From Nocardioides sp. (GTDB lineage Bacteria; Actinomycetota; Actinomycetes; Propionibacteriales; Nocardioidaceae), in assembly GCF_030655615.1 (NCBI RefSeq), contig NZ_JAURVJ010000109.1, positions 1-49,025 on the forward strand: 49,025 nucleotides of DNA, written 5' to 3'. The notes beneath the pieces are model-generated. The model saw only the letters and a list, made by a program, of their open reading frames with translations, searched no databases and was not told the DNA's origin. This document shows positions 41,266-47,690 of this stretch, piece after piece (the stretch's first letter is position 1; each line of letters opens with the position of its first letter). The translations under genes and the position numbers were made by a program.

Positions 41266-42756
41266 GTGATCCACCCCGACGACCTCGAGACGACGCTGCG
41301 CGTCCTCGGGATGCTGCACACGGTGCCCGAGGACGACCCCGACCACGTGGCGGTCAAGCGGGCGGCGTCGCACATGTACAAGGCGATCAAGCGCGACCGC
41401 AAGCTCTCCAAGCGGGCCGCCGAGCTCGCGCACGACCGCTCGGTCACCGAGGCGACCGCGACCGGGAGCCCGCTGCGGATCGACGACGAGACCGAGGGGC
41501 TGCTGCTGACGTCGAGTGCGGCCGACGGCGGCCGGCAGTTCGCCGGCGAGCTGGTCAACCCGCGCGGCTGCTACATCTGCAAGGACGACTACACGCTCGT
41601 CGACGCCTTCTACCACTGGCTGTGCCCGTCGTGCGCCGCCCTGTCGCACGCCAAGCGCGACCAGGGCACCGACCTCACCGGACGCCGTGCGCTGCTGACC
41701 GGCGGCCGCGCGAAGATCGGCATGTACATCGCGCTCCGGCTCCTCCGCGACGGCGCCCACCTCACCCTCACCACGCGCTTCCCCCACGACGCCGCGCGCC
41801 GCTACTCGGGTCTGGCCGACAGCGCCGACTGGATCCACCGGCTCAAGATCGTCGGCATCGACCTGCGCGACCCGACCCAGGTCGTCGCGCTCGCCGACGA
41901 CGTGGCCGCGGCCGGGCCGCTCGACGTGCTGGTCAACAACGCCTGCCAGACCGTACGCCGCCAGCCCGGCTCCTACGCGCCGCTCGTCGAGGCCGAGCGC
42001 GAGCCGCTGCCCGACGGCGTACCGCTGCCCGAGATGGTCATGTTCGACCGCATCTCCGAGCTGCACCCGGCCTCCATCTCCGGGGCCCTGGCCGCCGCGC
42101 CGGTCGCCCACCACGAGGGCGAGTCGCTCGAGCAGGCGCGCGCCGCCCACACCGCGGCGTCCCTGACCGCACTGGCCCTGCGGGCCGGGCACGCCTCGCT
42201 CGAGGCCCACCTCGACGGCTCCGCGGTCGACGCGGGCGGGCTGCTGCCCGACGTCGTCACCAGCAACTCCTGGACCCAGACCGTCGACGAGGTCGATCCG
42301 CTCGAGCTGCTGGAGGTGCAGCTCTGCAACTCGGTCGCCCCGTTCCTGCTGGTCTCCCGGCTCCGGCCGGCCCTGGCCGCGGCCGCCCTCGCGGCGCCGT
42401 CGGGGCGCTCGCACGTGGTCAACGTGTCGGCGATGGAGGGCCAGTTCTCCCGGCGCTACAAGGGTCCTGGGCACCCGCACACCAACATGGCCAAGGCCGC
42501 GCTCAACATGATGACGCGCACCTCGGCGGGCGAGATGTTCGAGACCGACCGGATCCTGATGAACGCCGTCGACACCGGCTGGATCACCGACGAGCGCCCC
42601 CACCACGAGAAGCTGCGGATCGCCGCCGAGGGCTGGCACGCGCCGCTCGACCTGGTCGACGGGGCCGCCCGCGTCTACGACCCCGTCGTCCGCGGCGAGG
42701 CCGGCGAGGACCTGCACGGCCACTTCCTCAAGGACTTCGAACCCAGCCCCTGGTAG
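41266..42756 (+). CDS. SDR family oxidoreductase with N-terminal zinc-knuckle extension
   Basis: 496-aa protein, twice the usual SDR length. Residues 1-130 are an extra domain with a charged helix (AIKRDRKLSKRAAELAHDRS) and a CxxC-x14-CxxC pair (Cys102, Cys105, Cys120, Cys123: GCYICKDD ... WLCPSC), a probable zinc site. The Rossmann domain starts at GRRALLTGGRAKIGMYIALR (a variant TGxxxGIG) and continues with VLVNNACQTVRR and VVNVSAMEGQFS. At the active site the usual Tyr of YxxxK is Thr (HTNMAKAALNMM; Lys kept). A long insert (about 240-320) separates the strands. Activity and substrate are uncertain. Leaderless GTG start. Confidence 0.88.
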   Translation: MIHPDDLETTLRVLGMLHTVPEDDPDHVAVKRAASHMYKAIKRDRKLSKRAAELAHDRSVTEATATGSPLRIDDETEGLLLTSSAADGGRQFAGELVNPRGCYICKDDYTLVDAFYHWLCPSCAALSHAKRDQGTDLTGRRALLTGGRAKIGMYIALRLLRDGAHLTLTTRFPHDAARRYSGLADSADWIHRLKIVGIDLRDPTQVVALADDVAAAGPLDVLVNNACQTVRRQPGSYAPLVEAEREPLPDGVPLPEMVMFDRISELHPASISGALAAAPVAHHEGESLEQARAAHTAASLTALALRAGHASLEAHLDGSAVDAGGLLPDVVTSNSWTQTVDEVDPLELLEVQLCNSVAPFLLVSRLRPALAAAALAAPSGRSHVVNVSAMEGQFSRRYKGPGHPHTNMAKAALNMMTRTSAGEMFETDRILMNAVDTGWITDERPHHEKLRIAAEGWHAPLDLVDGAARVYDPVVRGEAGEDLHGHFLKDFEPSPW

Positions 42757-42852
42757 GGCCCTGCCCGACGACGGCGCAACTTTCGGCAACCGCCCCGCAT
42801 CTCCCTGGTGAGCGCGCCACGAGGGCGCGCCCCCTGCTCCGGAGGTCCTCCC

Positions 42853-43362
42853 ATGCGTACGAAGCGCACCGCCGCCCTGCTCGTCGCCACTCCCGCCCTG
42901 CTCGGCGTCCTCGCCCTCACGGGCTGCAGCGACACGGACGGCGACGACGCCGCCGACGCGAAGCCCGTCTCCGCCGACGCCACCACGTCGGCACCGGCGG
43001 ACGCGTACGACGAGGACCTCCACGCCGGCATCGACGAGGACCAGGTCGGACCGATCTTCCCGGTCGACGTCCAGGCCCCGCAGCAGGGCGGCACCTACAC
43101 GGCCGTGGTGCTGGCCACCGGCAGCCAGGCCGAGCTCGCGGACCAGGTCGAGCTCGCGCAGAAGTTCGCCTTCACCGCCGGCATCTCCGACACGGGCTGC
43201 CTCGACGGCGTGACCGACTCGGTCGACGTCGCCGACGGTGACCTGGTCGCCTCGCTGCTCTTCCGCGACGCGACCACGGCCGGCCAGTTCACCGACTCCT
43301 ACGCCGAGGTCGGCGGCACCGTCGAGGGCGTGGCCGAGGTCAGGACGTACTGCCTCGACTGA
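42853..43362 (+). CDS. Putative lipoprotein
   Basis: 169-aa lipoprotein: RTKRTAALLVATPALLGVLA LTGC, lipobox LTGC with Cys25, then an Asp/Ala-rich linker. The mature domain VGPIFPVDVQAPQQGGTYTA VVLATGSQAELADQVELAQK has one short fold with two Cys residues (DTGC, RTYC) that may pair. No known family. GGAGG at 42841-42845 lies 7 nt before the ATG. The gap of 96 bp before it may carry its own promoter. It is followed by the inverted-repeat array. Confidence 0.82.
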   Translation: MRTKRTAALLVATPALLGVLALTGCSDTDGDDAADAKPVSADATTSAPADAYDEDLHAGIDEDQVGPIFPVDVQAPQQGGTYTAVVLATGSQAELADQVELAQKFAFTAGISDTGCLDGVTDSVDVADGDLVASLLFRDATTAGQFTDSYAEVGGTVEGVAEVRTYCLD

Positions 43363-43393
43363 CCTGCCGCGCGCGGCTGCTGGCTGGCGAAAA

Positions 43394-43590
43394 GGTGGCT
43401 CACACACCGCCCACACCGACCGACCCCGATGAGCGGTGAGTCAGCCACCGAAGACGGTGCCGACGTCGCCCCGAACGGTGGCTCACAAACCGCCCACACC
43501 GACCGACCCCGACGGGCGGTGAGTCAGCCACCGAACACACCGACCAACCCACGCCGAACGGTGGCTCACACACCGCCCACCCCGACCGCC
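43394..43590. repeat. Array of 56-bp inverted-repeat units, 83-84 bp period
   Basis: Units begin at 43394, 43477 and 43561. The first two are full 56-bp elements with arms GGTGGCTCAC..ACCGC and GCGGTGAGTCAGCCACC around CCACACCGACCGACCCCGA; the third keeps only the left half. They fill most of the 255-bp gap between the lipoprotein gene and the convergent DinB gene and could act as terminators for both. Confidence 0.85.
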
Positions 43591-43617
43591 GGCCAGGTCA
43601 CCCGGCCGACGGACGGT

Positions 43618-44115
43618 CTAGAGGCCCAGCAGCCCGCGGACGTAGGCCGCCTGGCCGACGTGCTGCGTGTCGTCGTTGACGACGCTGACCAGCCGCGCGC
43701 CCAGGGTGACCGGCGGGTCCCAGCGGTCGTCGACGACCCGGTCGAGGTCGTCGGCGCCGAGGGTGCCGAGGTAGGCGACCGTGCGGTCGTGGACGGCCGC
43801 GGCGTAGTCCGCCAGCAGCTCGGCCGATGCCGCGAACGCCGCCACGTCGTCGCTGCTCTGGCCGTAGCCGATCGCCGCGGCGTCGTAGGGCAGGTCGAAG
43901 CGCGCCACGTAGCCGTCGTAGACCTGGTCGTGCCCGCCGACGTCGGCGACGTGGTCGTCCTGGACGCGGGCGAGGTGCCAGACCAGCCAGCCGATCGGGT
44001 TGGCCTCGGGTCCGGGGCGGTGGCGCAGCTGGTCGTCGGTGAGGCCGTCGAGCACGGCCTGCGTGCTCTCGTGGACGCGCCCGAAGGCGTCGGTCAGCAG
44101 GTCGGTCGGAGTCAC
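43618..44115 (-). CDS. DinB family protein (mycothiol transferase-like)
   Basis: 165-aa four-helix-bundle protein of the DinB/DUF664 superfamily. LTDAFGRVHESTQAVLDGLT, then NPIGWLVWHLARVQDDHVAD (two metal-site His) and a C-terminal DDTQHVGQAAYVRGLLGL carrying the third. In actinobacteria such enzymes use mycothiol as thiol donor. The substrate is unknown. GTG start with TAGGTT 6 nt upstream. It is divergent from the hemoglobin gene with only 35 bp between starts, and convergent with the lipoprotein gene across the repeats. Confidence 0.9.
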   Translation of the reverse strand: MTPTDLLTDAFGRVHESTQAVLDGLTDDQLRHRPGPEANPIGWLVWHLARVQDDHVADVGGHDQVYDGYVARFDLPYDAAAIGYGQSSDDVAAFAASAELLADYAAAVHDRTVAYLGTLGADDLDRVVDDRWDPPVTLGARLVSVVNDDTQHVGQAAYVRGLLGL

Positions 44116-44121
44116 CCCGCC

Positions 44122-44127
44122 AACCTA
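44122..44127 (-). promoter_or_regulatory. -10 box TAGGTT, leaderless start of the DinB gene
   Basis: On the minus strand TAGGTT, then GGCGGG, then GTG. It is back to back with the TACGCT box of the hemoglobin gene, 10 bp apart. Confidence 0.6.
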
Positions 44128-44137
44128 CGTCGCGGCG

Positions 44138-44143
44138 TACGCT
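44138..44143 (+). promoter_or_regulatory. -10 box TACGCT, leaderless start of the hemoglobin gene
   Basis: TACGCT, then 7 nt, then the ATG. The two divergent -10 boxes share one short region, so both RNA polymerases would compete for it. Confidence 0.55.
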
Positions 44144-44150
44144 GCCGCTC

Positions 44151-44630
44151 ATGGGAGTCGACGAACCCGGCCTGCCCACGCTCTTCGAATGGGCCGGCGG
44201 CAGCGATGCCCTACGACGCCTCATCGACGCGTTCTACGACCGGGTCGAGGCCGACGGGCTGCTCTCCGGGTTCTTCCCGGGCGGGGTCTCGGAGCACCAC
44301 CGCGACCACGTGGCCGCGTGGTGGGCGGAAGTGCTCGGCGGGCCGACCCGCTACGCCGACGAGCTCGGCGGCTACGAGTCGATGCTCGACCACCACCGCG
44401 GTCTCGACATCTCCCCGGAGCAGCGCCACCGCTTCGCCTCGACGATGAGCCTCGCCGCCGACGACGCGCGGCTGCCCGACGACCCGGAGTTCCGCGCCGC
44501 GATCATCGGCTACCTCGAGTGGGGCACGAGGATCGCCATGCACAACAGCCGTCCCGGGGCCGACGACCTCACCGAGCACGCGCCGGTCCCGCGGTGGGGC
44601 TGGGGCGTCGCCCCGCCCTGGCAGGGCTAG
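44151..44630 (+). CDS. glbO: Group II truncated hemoglobin (GlbO type)
   Basis: 159-aa heme protein with the 2-on-2 globin fold: TLFEWAGGSDALRRLIDAFY, GLLSGFFPGGVSEHHRDHVA and AWWAEVLGGPTRYADELGGY. The proximal heme His lies in SMLDHHRGLDISPEQRHRF; group II marks include Trp in YLEWGTRIAMHNSRPGADD near the C-terminus. It probably binds O2 or handles NO/peroxide, as mycobacterial GlbO does. It ends PPWQG, with a longer tail than some members. Leaderless start; the next lipoprotein gene follows after 10 bp with its own -10 box. Confidence 0.95.
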   Translation: MGVDEPGLPTLFEWAGGSDALRRLIDAFYDRVEADGLLSGFFPGGVSEHHRDHVAAWWAEVLGGPTRYADELGGYESMLDHHRGLDISPEQRHRFASTMSLAADDARLPDDPEFRAAIIGYLEWGTRIAMHNSRPGADDLTEHAPVPRWGWGVAPPWQG

Positions 44631-44633
44631 CGT
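44628..44633 (+). promoter_or_regulatory. -10 box TAGCGT, leaderless start of a lipoprotein gene
   Basis: TAGCGT (overlapping the TAG stop of glbO), then 7 nt, then GTG 44641. This decides the start at 44641, because an earlier GTG at 44632 lies within the box itself. Confidence 0.55.
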
Positions 44634-44640
44634 GCGAGGC

Positions 44641-45273
44641 GTGAGGTCCCTCGTCGTCCTGGTCCTGCTCGCCGCGCTCACCGCCTGCGGCTCGGACGAC
44701 GAGCCCGTCGCCGCCGACCAGGTCGACGTCGCCGACACCGTGTCGACCGAGCCCACCAGCCAGCCCACCAGCCAGCCCACCACCGAGCCCACCACCGACA
44801 CCCCCACGCCCGAGCCGGTCGACCTCGGCGACGACCCCCTGGTGACCCTGACCGGCGACGAGGTCTGCGCCGCCCTGACCCCGGCCGCCGCCACCCTCGC
44901 CCTCGGCACCGAGGTCTCGCAGGCCGAGGCGTCCGACTCCGAGACGCCGCAGTGCACCTACACCTACGGCGGCGACTCGGCGACGCTCTCGACGTTCACC
45001 GTCGCGGCCCAGCGGCCCGAGGACATCGGCGACCGCGGGCTGGCCGACGCCTTCGACTACGTGCTCGAGGTCAACCGCGGCCTCGCCGTCGACACCGAGG
45101 TCGAGGAGGCCGACGTCGCCGCCGGCGACCGGGCGGCGCGGCTCACCGGCGAGACGCTGACCCTCGCCGTCGTCGCCTCCGGCGGCCACCTGCTGACCAT
45201 CATCACCACCCCCGACCTCGACACCACCGCGGTCGAGGCCCTCGCCGCCACCGCAGCCGACGCCGTCGCCTGA
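44641..45273 (+). CDS. Putative lipoprotein, DUF3558-like
   Basis: 210-aa lipoprotein: VRSLVVLVLLAALTAC with lipobox LTAC (Cys16). A Thr/Ser/Pro/Gln repeat linker (SQPTSQPTTEPTTDTPTPEP) acts as a surface spacer. The mature domain has GDEVCAALTPAAATLALGTE and QCTYTY with two Cys residues, and FTVAAQRPEDIGDRGLADAF, the pattern of DUF3558 proteins. The function is unknown. The leaderless box at 44628-44633 sets the start. Confidence 0.85.
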   Translation: MRSLVVLVLLAALTACGSDDEPVAADQVDVADTVSTEPTSQPTSQPTTEPTTDTPTPEPVDLGDDPLVTLTGDEVCAALTPAAATLALGTEVSQAEASDSETPQCTYTYGGDSATLSTFTVAAQRPEDIGDRGLADAFDYVLEVNRGLAVDTEVEEADVAAGDRAARLTGETLTLAVVASGGHLLTIITTPDLDTTAVEALAATAADAVA

Positions 45274-45305
45274 CGCGAGTCGACGACCCGGGGAGCAGAC
45301 GACCC

Positions 45306-45410
45306 GCCGAGTCGGCGCAGAGTTGAAGTCAGATTCACGCGAGTCGGCGTTGCTGCTCAGTCCCTGCGCCGACTCGCGCTCTTCTCACTTGAACTCTGCG
45401 CCGACTCGGC
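45306..45410. repeat. 105-bp nested inverted repeat
   Basis: Outer arms of 19 bp (45306-45324 and 45392-45410, GCCGAGTCGGCGCAGAGTT and its exact complement) enclose inner 12-bp arms CGCGAGTCGGCG (45338-45349) and CGCCGACTCGCG (45367-45378). The loop is 17 nt. It fills the gap between two lipoprotein genes and has no T-run. It could be a terminator for the upstream gene or a mobile intergenic element. Confidence 0.85.
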
Positions 45411-45438
45411 TTCGGGGTGGATGCCGTGGGCGTCGACG

Positions 45439-45444
45439 TACAGT
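45439..45444 (+). promoter_or_regulatory. -10 box TACAGT, leaderless start of a lipoprotein gene
   Basis: TACAGT, then 7 nt, then ATG 45452. Confidence 0.5.
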
Positions 45445-45451
45445 CGGCGGG

Positions 45452-45913
45452 ATGAAGGGTCTCGTGGCGCTCGTCCTCCTGCTCGGGCTCGCGGCGTGCT
45501 CGGGGTCCGACTCCGACGGACCCGGTGACGACACCGCCAGCGATGCCCGGCCCTTCTCGCCGGCTCCGACCGACAAGGGGGGCGAGACCGACGCGGTCGA
45601 CCTCGCCGGCACCGACGTCTGCGGCCTGGTGCGCGAGGGCGTCGACGCGTTCAACGTCGGCGACCTGGAGGGCACGATCGCCAAGTTCGAGGAGGCCCTC
45701 CCGCTGGCCGAGGACCTCGCCGACGACAAGCCGTCCGACGAGACCCGGGTGCTGCTCGACGCGATCCGCTACTACGCCGAGCTCCCGGCCGAGGACTACG
45801 TCGAGGCCAACCAGTCGGCACCGGACTTCCAGCGCTTCAAGGCGTTCACGCTCACCGCGTGCGCCTACGAGGGTCCGCCCGCGGGCGCGACCGACCCCGC
45901 CATCCCCGCCTGA
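45452..45913 (+). CDS. Putative lipoprotein
   Basis: 153-aa lipoprotein: MKGLVALVLLLGLAAC, lipobox LAAC (Cys16), then a Ser/Asp/Gly linker. The mature part is helical, with GTDVCGLVREGVDAFNVGDL and EGTIAKFEEALPLAEDLADD, a TPR-like helix pair, and FQRFKAFTLTACAYEG near the end. No family is assigned. The C-terminal 49 bp overlap the convergent DUF429-Rel gene. Start set by the TACAGT box. Confidence 0.82.
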   Translation: MKGLVALVLLLGLAACSGSDSDGPGDDTASDARPFSPAPTDKGGETDAVDLAGTDVCGLVREGVDAFNVGDLEGTIAKFEEALPLAEDLADDKPSDETRVLLDAIRYYAELPAEDYVEANQSAPDFQRFKAFTLTACAYEGPPAGATDPAIPA

Positions 45914-47595
45914 CCGCGCAGCCGCCCGAGCCGCTGCTCGAGCAGCGGCCGCCGGTGGCCGTTGGAGTGCAGGGCGACGTAGCGCTCGCCGAAGACCTGG
46001 AGCAGCGCGTCGTCGAGGCGGCGTACGGCGCCGGGCGGGTGTCGGTAGTCCATCCGCTCGGCGATCAGCGGCTCGTCGGCGTCGCGCAGGACCCCACCGA
46101 GCTCCTCGAGCGACGTGACGCCGAGCTCGAGCAGGAGGCCGGCGATCCAGCCGTAGTGCTCGGCGCGTGACCACTCGGCGTCGGAGTACTGGCCGGCGAG
46201 GAAGGCCGCGAGCTCACGGGGGTCGAGGCGCGGGTCGTCGTCGGCGGGGGCCTCGGAGGTGACCTCGGGCGCCACGCCGCGCAGCCGGTCGCGGATCTCG
46301 CCGAACTCGCGGTCGGCCAGCTCGAGCAGCCCGGCGGCGAGGGTGAAGCGGCGGTCGAACTCGCGCGCGTGCTCGTCGGGGACCGTGCCCTTGTAGCGGA
46401 TGTCGTGCTCGAACTCGGCCCACGCGTGCTGCAGCACGGTGCGGATCTGCACCTGCACCAGCTGGCCGCCGTGCTCCTGGTCGAGATCGAGCAGCAGGTG
46501 CCGGCTGGCGTAGCCGAACCGTCCCTCCATCGCCGTCTCCTGGCCGAGGTCGCGGTCGTCGGTGACGGTCACCTGCTCGGCGAGCACGTCGGCGACGGCG
46601 GTGACATCGCCGGAGACGTAGGTGATGACGCGGACGCCGACCTGGTCGGTCAGCTGGGCGATCGGGTCGTCGTAGAGCGGCTGGCCGGCGGCGGTGCGCG
46701 CGGCCTTCTCGGCGAACGACGCGACGGTCTTGGTGCGGCCGGTGACGGAGAGGTAGTTGATGCCGGCCTCGTCGAGGATGCCGCGCACCAGGTCGACGGC
46801 CTCGCGCCCGATCCGGGTGAGGTCGGCGTGCCGGGCACCGTAGGTGCGCACGGCCTCGGCGACGACCTCGGTGTGCGGGCGCGCGACCGGCTCGGTCCCC
46901 AGCGACGGCGTGACGATGTAGCCGGTCTCGAGGTCGCCGTAGCGGGTCACCTCGTCGGGGCGGGTGTCGGCGAAGAGCGCGAGGTAGGCGCACAGCACGG
47001 CGTCGACCTGGTCCTCGACGCGACGCAGCTGAGCCTTCTGCGTGGCGGTGGCGACCGTCGTGCGGAGGACCTGCCAGGTCTCGTCGGTCGCGACCAGGCC
47101 CTCGACGTGGCCCATCAGCGCGAGCAGCTCGCCGCGGAGCAGCTCGAGGTCGCGACCCGGCTTGGCCTTGTAGCGCAGGACCTTCTCGAGCCCGAACAGC
47201 ACGATCGTCGCCGGGTGGGGATAGACCTCGATGGCCCGTCGCGCGCGCCCGGACCGCGGGTCGATGTCGAGGCCGAGCCGCTTGGCGACGCGGGCCGCGC
47301 GAGTGCCGTTGGCGAACTCCGGTTTCCCCGTGTTGGAGGGGTGGGTGCCGGCGTCGAAGCGCCGGAAGTCCTTGCTGAGCGCCTGCTCGGCGGGCCGCGA
47401 CCCGGTCGCGTTCTTGACCACCAGCGGCGCGTCCATCGCCACCAGGCAGGGACCGTCGTACGCCGCCAGCGCGGCCTCGATCTCGTCGTCGGTGAGCACC
47501 GCGCCCACGTGGAGAAGACGCGCGTCGGCGTCGATGACGGCCACCCCGGTGGGCTTCCGCTCGCCCCAGGCGAGGTCGATCCCGACGTAGTGCAC
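45865..47595 (-). CDS. DUF429 predicted nuclease domain fused to a RelA/SpoT alarmone-synthetase domain
   Basis: 576-aa cytoplasmic protein with two domains. Residues 1-235 match DUF429 (RNase H fold): GIDLAWGERKPTGVAVI, CLVAMDAPLVV (Asp55), AIEVYPHPATIVLFGLEKVL and RRVEDQVDAVLCAYLALF, with acidic residues at the usual positions (Asp6, Asp55, Glu123, Asp198). Residues 280-405 form a RelA/SpoT synthetase domain: GRTKTVASFAEKA (286-298), DQVGVR (Asp317), GYASRH (361-366), VQIRTVLQHAWAEFEHDIRY K. The Mg-binding Glu expected before VQIRT appears to be Gln381. Residues 440-576 are helical and unassigned. GTG start 6 nt after TAGGTT. The architecture parallels mycobacterial RelZ (RNase HII-RelA). 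Confidence 0.9.
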   Translation of the reverse strand: MHYVGIDLAWGERKPTGVAVIDADARLLHVGAVLTDDEIEAALAAYDGPCLVAMDAPLVVKNATGSRPAEQALSKDFRRFDAGTHPSNTGKPEFANGTRAARVAKRLGLDIDPRSGRARRAIEVYPHPATIVLFGLEKVLRYKAKPGRDLELLRGELLALMGHVEGLVATDETWQVLRTTVATATQKAQLRRVEDQVDAVLCAYLALFADTRPDEVTRYGDLETGYIVTPSLGTEPVARPHTEVVAEAVRTYGARHADLTRIGREAVDLVRGILDEAGINYLSVTGRTKTVASFAEKAARTAAGQPLYDDPIAQLTDQVGVRVITYVSGDVTAVADVLAEQVTVTDDRDLGQETAMEGRFGYASRHLLLDLDQEHGGQLVQVQIRTVLQHAWAEFEHDIRYKGTVPDEHAREFDRRFTLAAGLLELADREFGEIRDRLRGVAPEVTSEAPADDDPRLDPRELAAFLAGQYSDAEWSRAEHYGWIAGLLLELGVTSLEELGGVLRDADEPLIAERMDYRHPPGAVRRLDDALLQVFGERYVALHSNGHRRPLLEQRLGRLRGQAGMAGSVAPAGGPS

Positions 47596-47601
47596 GTGGC
47601 C

Positions 47602-47607
47602 AACCTA
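47602..47607 (-). promoter_or_regulatory. -10 box TAGGTT, leaderless start of the DUF429-Rel gene
   Basis: On the minus strand TAGGTT, then GGCCAC, then the GTG. It shares a 95-bp divergent region with the MFS gene. Confidence 0.6.
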
Positions 47608-47678
47608 GAGGGCGGCGACGCTGGCCGAACGATCATGCGCGCGCGACATCCGATCAAGCCGGTGCCGCCGGCCGATCG

Positions 47679-47684
47679 CAGGCT
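47679..47684 (+). promoter_or_regulatory. -10-like box CAGGCT before the MFS gene
   Basis: CAGGCT, then GGTGGG, then GTG 47691. The first base is C instead of T, otherwise the arrangement is the same as at the other leaderless genes. Confidence 0.4.
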
Positions 47685-47690
47685 GGTGGG

